A stretch of DNA of 64,000 bases, from contig NZ_CP166871.1 of NCBI RefSeq assembly GCF_041379045.1, positions 2,108,001 to 2,172,000 of the forward strand, read 5' to 3'. Made by a program: the position numbers and the translations under genes. Shown one piece after another: positions 18,815 to 28,532 of the stretch. Source of the stretch: Thalassotalea ponticola (lineage in GTDB: Bacteria; Pseudomonadota; Gammaproteobacteria; Enterobacterales; Alteromonadaceae). The notes below the pieces were generated by a model, which did no database searches, was not told where the DNA came from, and saw only the letters and a list, made by a program, of their open reading frames with translations. Positions within the stretch are counted from its first letter, which is position 1; every line of letters begins with the position of its first letter.

Positions 18815-20761
18815 GTGCCCGCTAAAATATATTACCGCTTACCACTAATCATTTTCCTAATCCCGCCGTGGCGCTCCTTGGCAGCACTGCTCTTGGGCTT
18901 ACAGCCTTGGCAAAGTCTGGCCACACAGAGCATCGATGAGCATATTGTAGTAAGTGCAAATCGCAGTCAACAACAGCAATTTAGTGTGTTAGCGAGCACC
19001 GAGGTTATTAGTCAACACCAGATAGAGCAAAGCCAAAGTGACAACCTCGGTCAATTACTTGACGGCGTTGCCGGTATTCACGTGGCCAGTCAAGGTGGTG
19101 GTGGTCAAGTGCAATCGATCTACATGCGCGGTACCAACGCCAACCACACGCTAGTGCTTCTGGACGGCATCAAAATTGCGTCATCGTCTCTTGGCTATGC
19201 CAATATCTCGGCGATTAATATGGCGATGATCGAGCGGGTTGAAATTGTCAAAGGACCACGCGCGGCGCTGTGGGGCAGTGATGCCATTGGCGGTGTAATT
19301 CAATTGTTCAGTAAATCCTACCAAGCCAATGAAGGTGCAGCGGCGCTGCAGTTGGGCTCTCATCAATATCAACAAGCCTATAGCGGATTTGGCCTAGGCG
19401 ATAGTGATAACTCGCTATCCGTGGCGTTTTCCGCCGAAAAAAGTGATGGTTTTAATGCCTACCAAACCGACCCGTTTGAGTACGATATTAACGAGCCCGA
19501 CATTGATGGCTTCAAGCGATTTTCGACGTATTCAAACGGCAAACTAACGATTATCGACAACTGGTTGCTCACCGTTAATGCGCGAAAAGAGCACAGTTAT
19601 AGTGACTATGACGCTAGCTATCCAGATTTACCATGTTTTTCAGAGCCAGCTAAAACCTGTCCTGTTTTTTATGCTAACCAACAACTTGAAAAGAATGACA
19701 GCATCAAAATAAGTAGCCACTACAAGCTTGATTGGCTACAACACGAGTTCAGCTACAGTTACCTCAAGCAGCATGCACTTACCTATGGCAATGGCATTGA
19801 TAAACAGCAAGGTGAGCAAATAACGACGCAAAAACATCAGTGGTCAACGCTTAATCACTATCAGCTTTCGCCCCACGTGACGGTTGCGCTTGGCGCTGAG
19901 CTATTGAAGGAATCGGTCAGCAGCAATAGCGATATCGCCCCCAGTGTGGAGGGTTTTCAATCGTGGCAAAAAACCAGTCGAGACACCCTCGGCGTGTTTC
20001 TGCTAAGCCAATCGCAGTGGTATGATTGGCTATTTGATCTCGTCATTCGTCGCGATGACATTGATTATATTGGCTCTGAAAATAGCTATAATATCAGTCT
20101 TGGCTATCAACTGAGTGACAGCCAGTTAGTCGCCATATCGCAAAGTCGCGGTTTTAAAGCTCCGTCGTTTAATGATTTGTACTGGCCGAGTGCAGGCAAC
20201 CCCAACTTACGCGCTGAAACCGCTAACAGCAAAGAGCTATTATTTCGCCAGCGTCTACTATTGACCAACATTGAGGGTCACGTTGAGTTGGTTTTATTTG
20301 AAAATCACATCGACAATTTGATCAGTTGGCAACCAAATGACTTTGGTCTGTGGCAACCGCAAAACATAGACCGGGCCGAAATTCGCGGTATTGATATTGC
20401 TTTGACGGCCAATCACCAGGCGTTATCACACACGTTTGCATTGAGCTATGTCAACAGTGAAGACCGCAGCAATGGCAAACCGCTGATGCGTCGACCACAA
20501 AAAACGGCCAGTTATCAACTGCAACTCAACTTCGATAGATGGTACGCATCGAGTGGCATTTATTATCACAGTGACAGTGACGATGTTAGCGCAACGCTAC
20601 CGGCCTATCACTACGTTAATATTGGACTGGGTTTTGATTTGAGCGACCAAGTGAGTTTCAATGTCAACATCAACAACGCCCTTAACCAGCGCTATCAAAG
20701 TGCCGCCAATTACATCGCCGATAGACGTAATGTTAAGTTGGCTTGGCGTATTCACTTTTAA
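18815..20761 (+). CDS. btuB: TonB-dependent vitamin B12 outer-membrane receptor
   Basis: A 648-residue TonB-dependent receptor starting at GTG, with AAGAG nine bases upstream. After a signal peptide (to about residue 35) comes a TonB box (EHIVVSAN). The plug domain has the BtuB-like blocks QVQSIYMRGTNANHTLVLLDG and VEIVKGPRAALWGSDAIGGV. The rest forms the 22-strand barrel and ends with Phe (LAWRIHF), as outer-membrane proteins do. It takes cobalamin across the outer membrane with TonB energy. It is the last gene of the riboswitch-led operon, 21 bases after btuF. Confidence 0.94.
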   Translation: MPAKIYYRLPLIIFLIPPWRSLAALLLGLQPWQSLATQSIDEHIVVSANRSQQQQFSVLASTEVISQHQIEQSQSDNLGQLLDGVAGIHVASQGGGGQVQSIYMRGTNANHTLVLLDGIKIASSSLGYANISAINMAMIERVEIVKGPRAALWGSDAIGGVIQLFSKSYQANEGAAALQLGSHQYQQAYSGFGLGDSDNSLSVAFSAEKSDGFNAYQTDPFEYDINEPDIDGFKRFSTYSNGKLTIIDNWLLTVNARKEHSYSDYDASYPDLPCFSEPAKTCPVFYANQQLEKNDSIKISSHYKLDWLQHEFSYSYLKQHALTYGNGIDKQQGEQITTQKHQWSTLNHYQLSPHVTVALGAELLKESVSSNSDIAPSVEGFQSWQKTSRDTLGVFLLSQSQWYDWLFDLVIRRDDIDYIGSENSYNISLGYQLSDSQLVAISQSRGFKAPSFNDLYWPSAGNPNLRAETANSKELLFRQRLLLTNIEGHVELVLFENHIDNLISWQPNDFGLWQPQNIDRAEIRGIDIALTANHQALSHTFALSYVNSEDRSNGKPLMRRPQKTASYQLQLNFDRWYASSGIYYHSDSDDVSATLPAYHYVNIGLGFDLSDQVSFNVNINNALNQRYQSAANYIADRRNVKLAWRIHF

Positions 20762-20848
20762 TCCAACAAAATGTTATCAACGGCTCGCTATAACCACTAA
20801 GATTGCTGATAATAACGTATAAACGTTTTTAAACTGGCAAACAATTCA

Positions 20849-21880
20849 ATGATAGATTTTCGTTCAGATACAGTAACTAAGCCAACGGAAAAAATGAAAC
20901 GAGCGATGCTTGAAGCAGAGCTTGGCGATGATGTGTACGGTGATGATCCCAGTGTTAATGCGCTGGAACAACGCCTCGCCCAAATGACTGGATTTGACGC
21001 GGCTATGATCGTCAATTCAGGTACCCAATCAAATTTGTGCGCTCTGCTCGCCCACTGTCAACGTCAACAAGAATACATCACCGGCCAAGGTTATCACACC
21101 TACTTATACGAAGCTGGTGGTGCCGCGGTTCTTGGCTCAGTTGTGCCACAACCAATCGCCGTTGCCCCGTCAGGTGAGCTGGCAATAAGCGATATTGAGC
21201 GGGTCATTAAAGCTGACGACCCACACTTTGCGATATCTAAGTTGATCAGTCTCGAAAACAGCCACTGCGGCAAGGTTATTGATGTTGCCTACTTCGAACG
21301 CGTTAAACAATTCGCCGAACAACGCGGTTTATCTGTACACTTAGATGGAGCCCGCATCTTTAATGCAGTGATAAAGTTAGGTGTCGACATTAAGGACTTT
21401 TGTCAACACGTCGACTCGATTTCGATTTGTTTTTCGAAAGGACTTGGCACGCCGATGGGTTCAGTGTTGTGCGGCAGTAAAGCCTTTATTCAGCGCGCGC
21501 GACGAATTCGCAAGATGGTCGGTGGCGGTACCCGTCAAGCGGGTATGGTTGCAGCGGCGATGGATTACGCACTTGATCATCACATCGAGCGTTTACAGCG
21601 CGACCACGACAACGCTGCCAAACTGGCTCAACTATTAGCTGGTGTGCCCGGCATCGATGTACAACCGGTGCAAACCAATATGGTGTATCTCGACCTTGCA
21701 CCAAGCATTAACCCTCAATTACTTGGCCACTTGTTGCACGCGGAAGGTATCTTAGTATCAGCCAGCAATAAACTCAGGCTCGTTACCCACCTCGATATTA
21801 GTGAAGCGGATATTATTTACAGTGCTAATGCGATAAAAGATTGTTTAGCATTAATGCAACAAGCAAACGACGCTGAGTAG
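20849..21880 (+). CDS. ltaE: Low-specificity L-threonine aldolase
   Basis: A 343-residue PLP enzyme of fold type I that splits L-threonine and L-allo-threonine to glycine and acetaldehyde. The N-terminus [13 protein letters not shown] is the family signature. [10 protein letters not shown] (residues 164-173) binds the cofactor, and Lys197 in [10 protein letters not shown] is the Schiff-base lysine. It begins 87 bases after btuB and is probably separate from the B12 operon, although no terminator is visible between them. The gene is convergent with astB. Confidence 0.95.
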   Translation: MIDFRSDTVTKPTEKMKRAMLEAELGDDVYGDDPSVNALEQRLAQMTGFDAAMIVNSGTQSNLCALLAHCQRQQEYITGQGYHTYLYEAGGAAVLGSVVPQPIAVAPSGELAISDIERVIKADDPHFAISKLISLENSHCGKVIDVAYFERVKQFAEQRGLSVHLDGARIFNAVIKLGVDIKDFCQHVDSISICFSKGLGTPMGSVLCGSKAFIQRARRIRKMVGGGTRQAGMVAAAMDYALDHHIERLQRDHDNAAKLAQLLAGVPGIDVQPVQTNMVYLDLAPSINPQLLGHLLHAEGILVSASNKLRLVTHLDISEADIIYSANAIKDCLALMQQANDAE

Positions 21881-21900
21881 GCACACGCGCAAAGGCAAAA

Positions 21901-21924
21901 GCAACGCGCTCTATGGCGCGTTGC
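21901..21924 (-). terminator. Hairpin between ltaE and astB
   Basis: A perfect 9-bp stem GCAACGCGC / GCGCGTTGC with a 6-base loop lies between the convergent genes. On the minus strand it is followed by TTTTGCC, so it is a better terminator for astB than for ltaE. Confidence 0.65.
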
Positions 21925-21977
21925 TATGCGGAACGCAGACGTTCGACCACCCCGCCTAGCGAGGGTCTGACAAGCGA

Positions 21978-23315
21978 TTACTGTTGAAAACGGTAAACAG
22001 AACCGATATTGAGGATTTGCGTTAAGTGATCGAGCGCCTCGCGCGATTCCACGAGCAACTCGGGATCGCGTAAATCATCAAAGCACAAGGTATCTCGGTA
22101 GTGTTTGTTAACCCAATCGGTTAAACGCGTATACAGTGCATCAGACATCACACAATGTTGATTGACCGCATTGAGTTCGGCTTCATTCATCGCTACGCGC
22201 AGACGCAAACACGCCGGACCACCGCCGTTTTTCATACTTTCATTAACATCGAAGTATTTAACCTGTTTGATTGGCGTGTTTTGATTAACTAAGTCGTCTA
22301 AGTACGCTTTAACTCGCGGGTTATCACGACAGTGCATCGGCGCGATAATCGCCATCTCACCGTTGGCTAAGGTGATTATTTGAGTGTTGAATAAATAACT
22401 GCTGACGCAGTCGGCCACACTGACTTGTTCACTTGCGACTTTGATAAAGTGCAGATCTTGTGCGCCAAATTTTTGTTGAACTTCGGCTAAAAACGCTTCG
22501 CTGTTTAAAAACGCCTGCTCGTGATAAAACAACACGTTTTGATTGCCGACACTGATCACGTCATTGTGGAATACGCCTTGGTCAATGACATCGGGGTTTT
22601 GCTGAACAAAGACCACTTTGTCGTCACTTAAACCGTGTAAACGAGCAACCGCGCGGCTTGCTTCGAGTGTTTGTCGAGCTGGATATTTTTTTGGGATTGG
22701 CATCTCAGAGTTAAATGCGTATTTGCCAAAGGTAAATATTTCAACCCCTTGTTCACCGTATTCGCTGCATAATCGGGTGTGATTAGCCGCCCCCTCATCA
22801 CCAAAGTGATCGTTGTCGTTTAAGTGCAGGTGATGGGTAAAGTGTTTGTCATCGGCAAACACACTTTTGAGAATATTCCCCGTCGTTTCCGGCTCTAGTG
22901 AACGGTGAAACTTATTGGTCAAATTGGCGGGGGTAAAATGCACCTTATTGTCATTGGTATCGGCTGATGGCGATACCGTCGCAGCGTTGGCAGTCCACAT
23001 GCTCGATGCGCTGCAACAAGCCGATAAAACCGCCGGCGCTTGTTGATACGCTTTTTCTAACACTTGTGCATCACTGCCGGCAAAGCCTAAACGACGCAAT
23101 GAAAAGATATCTGGGCGCTCTTGTGGCGCAAACACCCCCTGTACCATGCCCATGTCGTGTAACGCTTTCATTTTTTTTAGACCTTGTAGCGCCGCACTTT
23201 TTGGACTCGATACGTCATTTGCGTTTAATTTTGAGGCCACATTGCCCTCTGATAAACCAGCGTAATTGTGTGTAGGGCCGACAAGGCCATCAAAATTAGC
23301 TTCAAATGTTTTCAT
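21978..23315 (-). CDS. astB: N-succinylarginine dihydrolase
   Basis: A 445-residue enzyme of the arginine succinyltransferase pathway; it converts N2-succinylarginine to succinylornithine, ammonia and carbon dioxide. The N-terminus matches AstB ([19 protein letters not shown]), and further family blocks are [38 protein letters not shown] and [12 protein letters not shown], the last containing the region of the catalytic cysteine. GGGGAA stands before the ATG. The other ast genes are not adjacent; only astE is in the window, 27 kb away, so the pathway is split in this genome. Confidence 0.95.
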   Translation of the reverse strand: MKTFEANFDGLVGPTHNYAGLSEGNVASKLNANDVSSPKSAALQGLKKMKALHDMGMVQGVFAPQERPDIFSLRRLGFAGSDAQVLEKAYQQAPAVLSACCSASSMWTANAATVSPSADTNDNKVHFTPANLTNKFHRSLEPETTGNILKSVFADDKHFTHHLHLNDNDHFGDEGAANHTRLCSEYGEQGVEIFTFGKYAFNSEMPIPKKYPARQTLEASRAVARLHGLSDDKVVFVQQNPDVIDQGVFHNDVISVGNQNVLFYHEQAFLNSEAFLAEVQQKFGAQDLHFIKVASEQVSVADCVSSYLFNTQIITLANGEMAIIAPMHCRDNPRVKAYLDDLVNQNTPIKQVKYFDVNESMKNGGGPACLRLRVAMNEAELNAVNQHCVMSDALYTRLTDWVNKHYRDTLCFDDLRDPELLVESREALDHLTQILNIGSVYRFQQ

Positions 23316-23426
23316 AATTCCCCGCGATTATTTTTCAAATAAGCACTCATTTTATCTATTTTTGTCGCTGAGTAAATTAAAAAACGCTTAGTATTCGGCG
23401 ATTTACAGGCGGTTGTTAAAATAATG

Positions 23427-23453
23427 TTGACAACCTCAAGTAAGTCATATAAA
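23427..23453 (+). promoter_or_regulatory. Predicted promoter of the ilvIH leader transcript
   Basis: A perfect -35 box TTGACA lies at 23427-23432. Two -10 candidates follow: TATAAA at 23448 (15-base spacer) or TAAATA at 23450 (17-base spacer). Either places the transcript start upstream of the leader peptide gene at 23488. The divergent astB promoter should be in the same 170-base region. Confidence 0.55.
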
Positions 23454-23487
23454 TATTAATTAACTTAAAGCAAATATTCATTATTCG

Positions 23488-23568
23488 ATGTTGAAACTGA
23501 TTCTTCTCCCTATTGTGCTGATTGTCTTGGTAGTCTTACCACGGCACGGGGGCCTGTTGAATCATTAA
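23488..23568 (+). CDS. ilv operon leader peptide
   Basis: A 26-codon reading frame with ATG at 23488 and TAA at 23566. Sixteen of its 26 residues are Leu, Ile or Val (nine Leu, three Ile, four Val), concentrated in the first 17 residues, for example LILLPIVLIVLVVL. It sits directly upstream of a rho-independent terminator and the acetolactate synthase genes. This is the standard layout of transcription attenuation: ribosome stalling at these codons when branched-chain amino acids are scarce would allow read-through. No strong ribosome site is visible. The role is inferred from composition and position. Confidence 0.88.
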   Translation: MLKLILLPIVLIVLVVLPRHGGLLNH

Positions 23569-23587
23569 CATACGCATAATAATTCAT

Positions 23588-23620
23588 TAAAACCCTCAAA
23601 CTATCGATTGAGGGTTTTTT
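23588..23620 (+). terminator. Attenuator of the ilvIH operon
   Basis: The stem AAACCCTCAA (23590-23599) / TTGAGGGTTT (23608-23617) is followed by six T. It lies between the leader peptide stop and ilvI. A competing structure is possible in which GGGGG at 23548-23552 pairs with CCCTC at 23593-23597 and GAAT with ATTC further inside; that would prevent the terminator. The alternative pairing was found by eye and not computed. Confidence 0.85.
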
Positions 23621-23655
23621 CGTTTTTAGGGCAAAAAAATTTCAAAGGCAGGGGT

Positions 23656-25383
23656 ATGAGTACACAAGATCACTATTGCGGTGCACAATTATTGACAAAA
23701 TCACTGGCCGAGTTAAATGTTGAGTTTATCTTTGGTTACCCAGGTGGTTCTGTGTTAGATATTTACGATGCCATTTTTCAGCAAGACAAAGTCAGCCACA
23801 TACTGGTTCGCCATGAGCAAGCGGCTACGCATATGGCAGATGGCTATACGCGAGCAACGGGTAAAACGGGGGTCGTGTTAGCCACTTCGGGGCCCGGTAA
23901 TACCAATTGCGTAACTGGAATTGCCAACGCTTATATGGATTCGATACCTATGGTGGTATTAGCCGGTCAAGTGCCGTCAAACTTAATTGGTGGCGATGCT
24001 TTTCAGGAAACCGACATCGTTGGTTGCTCGCGCCCTATCGTCAAACACAGTTTTAATTGTCGCGATGTAAACGAGATTCCCAATGTGCTGGCCAAAGCGT
24101 TTTACCTTGCCGAAACGGGGCGCCCTGGACCCGTGGTGATTGAATTGCCAAAAGACATTTTAAACCCCAATGTCAAAGTGCCATTTCATATGGATAAAAC
24201 GCCACACATTCGCTCGTATAGCCCTACGGTTAAAGGACACGGCAAACAAATTAGAAAGGCGGTTGAGAGTTTAGTGAACGCCGAGCGCTTGGTCATTTAC
24301 AGCGGTGGTGGCATTGTCCTGTCTGATTGCTCTGACACCTTAACCGAGTTGGTTGAACGTTTAAACGCGCCGTGCACAAATACTTTAATGGGGCTTGGTG
24401 GCATCAGTGGCTTGCACCCCAATTTTATTGGTATGCTCGGAATGCACGGCAGTGTTGAAGCGAACAAAGCGATGGCCAACGCCGACGTCATTTTAGCGCT
24501 AGGTGCTCGATTTGATGATCGAGTAACAAATAAGGTTGAAAAATTTTGCCCTAATGCGACCATTATTCACGTCGATATCGACCCAACCTCAATATCGAAA
24601 ACCGTCAACGCCCACATTCCCATTGTTGGCTATGCCGATACAGTGATGAAACAAATACTGGCCAAGCTCGATGCTATCGGTCATCAGCCTAATAGTGATA
24701 ACTTTGCCCATTGGTGGCAACAAATAGAGCAATGGCGAGCATTAAATAGCTTTAGTTATCAGACGGATGCAGAAAAAATAAAGCCACAACAGGTGGTTGA
24801 GGCCATTTATAAGCACACCCAGGGAGATGCGTATATTACCTCTGATGTAGGGCAGCACCAAATGTTTGCTGCGCAGTACTACCCGTTTAAAGAACCGCGC
24901 AAATGGATCAACTCAGGTGGTTTGGGCACCATGGGGTTTGGCTTTCCCGCCGCGATGGGCGTAAAGCTGGCTTTTCCCGAAGCCGATGTCGTCTGCATCA
25001 CCGGTGATGGTTCGATTCAGATGAATATTCAAGAATTATCGACCTGCCTGCAATACAACCTGCCGGTGGTTATTGTTTCGTTAAACAATCGCTCATTAGG
25101 TATGGTAAGACAATGGCAAGATATGCTCTACGACGGTCGCCACAGTTCATCGTACATGGAATCGCTACCTGATTTTGTCAAACTGGCCGAAGCGTACGGC
25201 CACGTTGGTCTTCGCGTTGACCACCCAGATCAGCTCGACGATGCGATAAAGCAAGCGCTGTCGATGAAAAATCGTCTGGTGTTTGTCGATGTTTTAGTTG
25301 ATGAAACCGAACATGTCTATCCGATGCAAATGCGCTTTGGTGCTATTGACGATATGTGGTTGAGAAAAGGAGAAAAAGTATAA
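23656..25383 (+). CDS. ilvI: Acetolactate synthase, large subunit (IlvI type)
   Basis: A 575-residue thiamine-diphosphate enzyme catalysing the first common step of valine, leucine and isoleucine synthesis. Family blocks: [14 protein letters not shown], the catalytic-glutamate region [22 protein letters not shown], and the ThDP/Mg motif [14 protein letters not shown] with the asparagine of SLNNRSLGM. Similarity is closer to IlvI than to IlvB or IlvG, for example in [11 protein letters not shown] and VRQWQDM. The open frame extends back to 23608 inside the terminator stem; I chose the ATG at 23656, which has AAGGCAGGGG upstream. It overlaps ilvH by one base (TAATG). Confidence 0.95.
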   Translation: MSTQDHYCGAQLLTKSLAELNVEFIFGYPGGSVLDIYDAIFQQDKVSHILVRHEQAATHMADGYTRATGKTGVVLATSGPGNTNCVTGIANAYMDSIPMVVLAGQVPSNLIGGDAFQETDIVGCSRPIVKHSFNCRDVNEIPNVLAKAFYLAETGRPGPVVIELPKDILNPNVKVPFHMDKTPHIRSYSPTVKGHGKQIRKAVESLVNAERLVIYSGGGIVLSDCSDTLTELVERLNAPCTNTLMGLGGISGLHPNFIGMLGMHGSVEANKAMANADVILALGARFDDRVTNKVEKFCPNATIIHVDIDPTSISKTVNAHIPIVGYADTVMKQILAKLDAIGHQPNSDNFAHWWQQIEQWRALNSFSYQTDAEKIKPQQVVEAIYKHTQGDAYITSDVGQHQMFAAQYYPFKEPRKWINSGGLGTMGFGFPAAMGVKLAFPEADVVCITGDGSIQMNIQELSTCLQYNLPVVIVSLNNRSLGMVRQWQDMLYDGRHSSSYMESLPDFVKLAEAYGHVGLRVDHPDQLDDAIKQALSMKNRLVFVDVLVDETEHVYPMQMRFGAIDDMWLRKGEKV

Positions 25384-25880
25384 TGCGTCGTATTTTATCT
25401 GTGTTATTGGAAAACGAACCAGGGGCATTATCTCGTATTGTGGGCCTTTTTTCACAACGCGCATTTAATATTGATAGTCTCAATGTGGCTCCTACTGACG
25501 ACCCAACTTTGTCGCGAATTACCATTTCAACGTTTGGTGATGACCAAGTGCTTGAACAAATAACCAAGCAAGTGAATAAACTGGTGGATGTGCTTAAAGT
25601 AAGCGATTTAACCGAGCGCCAACACATCGAACGAGAGTTAGCGTTAATTAAGGTACTGGCGCTGACGTCGCGCACGCGCACCGAAGTCGCCCGCTTAAGC
25701 GATATTTTTCACGGCAATATCGTTGACGTGGGCAAACAGGTATACACCTTAGCTATTCACGGCAAGGCCGATAAAATCAGTGCCTTTATCGACGCACTGC
25801 GCAACGAAACCGACATTGTTGAAGTGGTGCGCTCTGGCACTCTGGGTATCGCTCGCGGTGAAAAAGCACTTAGCGTCTAA
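25383..25880 (+). CDS. ilvH: Acetolactate synthase, regulatory small subunit
   Basis: A 165-residue subunit that activates the large subunit and gives valine feedback inhibition. The N-terminal ACT domain begins [21 protein letters not shown] and contains the glycine/asparagine valine-site region and APTDDPTLSR. The C-terminal domain spans about residues 80-165. The start overlaps the ilvI stop by one base, which suggests translational coupling. An in-frame upstream start at 25356 lies inside ilvI and is rejected for that reason. The leader peptide and attenuator upstream of ilvI should control both genes. Confidence 0.96.
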   Translation: MRRILSVLLENEPGALSRIVGLFSQRAFNIDSLNVAPTDDPTLSRITISTFGDDQVLEQITKQVNKLVDVLKVSDLTERQHIERELALIKVLALTSRTRTEVARLSDIFHGNIVDVGKQVYTLAIHGKADKISAFIDALRNETDIVEVVRSGTLGIARGEKALSV

Positions 25881-25888
25881 TTACTACC

Positions 25889-26302
25889 TTGCTTAACGTC
25901 ACCGTTGCTATTAAAGCCGATAAAAAGCGAGTCAAGCGCTTTTACAAACAGCAAGCGTACTCGGCTAGCTTCTTAGGCGATGATGTGTGTTACCTATTGG
26001 TCGACGCCACTGATCAAATCATTGCATCAGTGATCGTCTCCTATCAGCACCAATGCCCGTTTTTGCATGCTCTTGTTGTTGCTAAACCTTATCGAAATCA
26101 AGGTATTGCCAGTAAGCTATTACAACACTGTCAGCAACAACACCGAACGATTACCTGTTTTGCCAAACGCGACCTCAGAGGATTTTACCTTCGGCATGGG
26201 TTTGTCGTTTGCGCATCTGGACATATTGATAATAGCTTGTCTTCTCGCTATGCTCGCTACGTTATCAAGCAACCCGATCTGTTAATCTTTGCGTACGGCT
26301 AA
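25889..26302 (+). CDS. GNAT family N-acetyltransferase
   Basis: A 137-residue protein with the acetyl-CoA binding motif A of the GNAT fold, LVVAKPYRNQGIASKLLQHC, at about residues 62-82, and the later motif B pattern RGFYLRHGFVV. The substrate is unknown. The only start that keeps the N-terminal strand is TTG at 25889, eight bases after ilvH, with no clear ribosome site; it may be read as the third gene of the ilv transcript. Its last four bases overlap the end of the convergent SDR gene. Start choice is uncertain and family assignment is good. Confidence 0.78.
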   Translation: MLNVTVAIKADKKRVKRFYKQQAYSASFLGDDVCYLLVDATDQIIASVIVSYQHQCPFLHALVVAKPYRNQGIASKLLQHCQQQHRTITCFAKRDLRGFYLRHGFVVCASGHIDNSLSSRYARYVIKQPDLLIFAYG

Positions 26303-27051
26303 AATTCGATCGGCTTTCCTTGCCAATCGACATAGTGCAGGTGGCCATCGCATACGAGGTTAGCGGTGACGTTGAGGCACGCTATAGCAACAAAATCAGG
26401 TGAAAACAATTGCTGCGGTTTGACGTTTGCCTGAAATGGCCGAGATAATGGTGTATCGGTAGTACCGGGATGAAAGGCTACTATCATACACTGTTTCGCT
26501 CGCCGTCTTAACTCAATCGCCGCGGTTTGCAGTAACATATTCAGTGCCGCTTTGGAGCTTCGATAACCGTACCATCCTCCTAATTTATTGTCATTTATAC
26601 TGCCTACACGAGCTGAAAATACGATCAATTGGCACCGACACTGATGAGAGAGATACAGCGCGACCTGTTTGACGAATAAAAAAGGCACAATGGTATTGCT
26701 TTGATACAACTGACTAAGTGCGTGAGCACTAACATCCTCAAGTCGTTTTTCAGGGCTGATCAACGGATTGTGCAACACGCCATTAAAAATAATCACCTGT
26801 GTTACCTGTTGCCAGTCACCGTGTACGCGCTTATCAACTTGCTCGATTGCACTGCATATCGCTTGCTCGGAGTAATCACAATCTATGGCAATAACCCTAT
26901 CGTTGTGCTCGAACTCAGTTGTCGGTTTAGAGCTGATTAAAATCAATTTTTGTTGCACTGACTGATTGGGTTTTTGATTGCGCTGTAAGATTTGCTTGGC
27001 CACAGCTTGAGCAATCGCAGAAGACGCGCCAACTAACACTATGTAACTCAT
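26299..27051 (-). CDS. Short-chain dehydrogenase/reductase family protein
   Basis: A 250-residue SDR protein. The N-terminal Rossmann motif is VGASSAIAQAV, a variant of TGxxxGIG. The usual NNAG motif is FNGV, the catalytic serine region is IVFSARVGSI, and the YxxxK pair is in WYGYRSSKAALNML. A late FHPGTTDTPLSRPF block is typical of the CsgA-like subgroup. The substrate is unknown. AGGAG stands before the ATG, and the DUF3429 gene ends 33 bases upstream, so the two form a likely operon. The gene end overlaps the convergent GNAT gene by four bases. Confidence 0.88.
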   Translation of the reverse strand: MSYIVLVGASSAIAQAVAKQILQRNQKPNQSVQQKLILISSKPTTEFEHNDRVIAIDCDYSEQAICSAIEQVDKRVHGDWQQVTQVIIFNGVLHNPLISPEKRLEDVSAHALSQLYQSNTIVPFLFVKQVALYLSHQCRCQLIVFSARVGSINDNKLGGWYGYRSSKAALNMLLQTAAIELRRRAKQCMIVAFHPGTTDTPLSRPFQANVKPQQLFSPDFVAIACLNVTANLVCDGHLHYVDWQGKPIEF

Positions 27052-27084
27052 TACCGGCTCCTAGCTCTATCTCTTGTCATCACT

Positions 27085-27558
27085 TTACTTCCCCAAGCTA
27101 AAAATCAAAATCAGGTGGCAACTTACGACGGTTAAGGTTAACACCCAGCGCATCGTTTGATAGCGTTTAAAACTATTCACTTGCCCGCTGTTGGGGTTAA
27201 AGTTTCTCAATCGCGCCTCACTAATGATCAGTAACAAATACAATGCACTATACAAAGACAAACGCAACGCTAGGTCGGCAAATACTTGTAAACTCAACAT
27301 CAACCAAACAAGCAGCATCAGTGCATTTGAGATTATTAGCAAGGTTTTGCCTCCGCCAATACTACGCCCTACCAAAGCTTCAGCCCACAAGGCACCGCTT
27401 AAAAACACAATAATCAGCGCACTGTAGTGCTCAAATAAGGGCAGTAATAACTGACGAGTAAATGGTTGCTCAAAGAATATCAGTGTTAACAACGCCAACA
27501 AAACAAAGGGGATCAATCCCAAGTAGCCCAGAGCTATTGCTAAACCATATTTTGACAT
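27085..27558 (-). CDS. DUF3429 family membrane protein
   Basis: A 157-residue protein with about five hydrophobic segments (roughly residues 6-28, 40-60, 68-90, 92-112 and 136-155). The start ALGYLGLIPF and the HYSALIIVFLSGALWAE block match the DUF3429 family of small inner-membrane proteins with no known function. It is followed by the SDR gene on the same strand. The 345 bases upstream (27559-27903) contain no gene that I recognise. Confidence 0.8.
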   Translation of the reverse strand: MSKYGLAIALGYLGLIPFVLLALLTLIFFEQPFTRQLLLPLFEHYSALIIVFLSGALWAEALVGRSIGGGKTLLIISNALMLLVWLMLSLQVFADLALRLSLYSALYLLLIISEARLRNFNPNSGQVNSFKRYQTMRWVLTLTVVSCHLILIFSLGK

Positions 27559-27903
27559 TTACTGTTCTACCCTACTCGCACTTAGCATCATTGCCATGTT
27601 CTCCACCGCTTTAAACGCTTTGTAACGCCACAATACCGGTCCTAGTACCCATACCCGACTACATCACAACAGGTGTCAACACCAGGTAATGCTTGGTCGG
27701 TGGTTGCGCTATTTCTATACAGTGTAGAATACGCCGCTTGCCAACACGAAGATCGCCTATGCTCAATAACGAACATACCGCAACACGCCCTAGTGTCTGC
27801 TGATCACGCGGCCAAGCCTTAATCACCGCGGTGATCCCGCTTAGTAATTGCTCAGTAAGATCAGTTACTGTTAATGCTGCGCCGTGCGCTTGTGAGGCTC
27901 TTT

Positions 27904-28137
27904 ATGGAACTGACCATCAAATCATTCGAAGGCAACATTTACCTTGTCAGCGAAAACGGAACCCTGTTAACTAATCAATTTAACACCCCCGTACGCTTTG
28001 ACTCGATAAGCCAAATAAAAGAGCATTACCGCAGCAATATGCCAAGTAGCGTGACGCTAGAACAACACACGCCTTACGATGAAATGTGCGGTTTGACCTC
28101 AGCGACAACCCCGTTAGTAATCCCCCTTCACTGGTGA
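27904..28137 (+). CDS. DUF6482 family small protein
   Basis: A 77-residue protein that resembles the DUF6482 family found in marine gammaproteobacteria: MELTIKSFEGNIYLVSENG at the start, FDSISQIKEHY in the middle, and YDEMCGL near the end. GAGG lies six bases before the ATG at 27904, which decides against an in-frame earlier start at 27874. The function is unknown. The family name is from memory of its sequence pattern and should be confirmed. Confidence 0.7.
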   Translation: MELTIKSFEGNIYLVSENGTLLTNQFNTPVRFDSISQIKEHYRSNMPSSVTLEQHTPYDEMCGLTSATTPLVIPLHW

Positions 28138-28532
28138 TTCACCGATACAACAATAATTATTTAAGTATCTGAATTAACAACCAAATAAATGCTTGCGATT
28201 GGTGTTGTCCTTTCCTATGCTTTTACATGGAACAAGCCATAGCGACCACTGCTGTGCGGGTAAAGTGCGATACCCCGATCGATCATTGATTCGTACACCG
28301 CTGACGTCCGGGGCCGTTGCGCTATCGGTCTTGCGTCAAGACAGCGAGTTGAGTCAATGAGCTAAGTCAGTACGTCAAGCAATCGAGCCGTATCCCAGTA
28401 TACAACGGGTGGTGCCTTGGTAGCACTGAGCGATGGACAAACGTTCTTGGCCATCCCGACAGTCTCATCTTTAAAAACAAGCGGTACTGATTTGTCGTTA
28501 GTAGACAATCGTCCGGTCGAACGAGTGAGTTT
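28138..28532. other. Intergenic stretch upstream of ppk1
   Basis: No gene, terminator or recognised regulatory motif is visible in these 395 bases. An open frame at 28417-28698 runs into ppk1 in another frame and has no ribosome site. Confidence 0.5.

Noticed and set aside
23608..23655. Earlier start for ilvI inside the terminator
   Set aside because: That start lies within the attenuator stem and lacks a ribosome site; ATG 23656 has both a ribosome site and family agreement.
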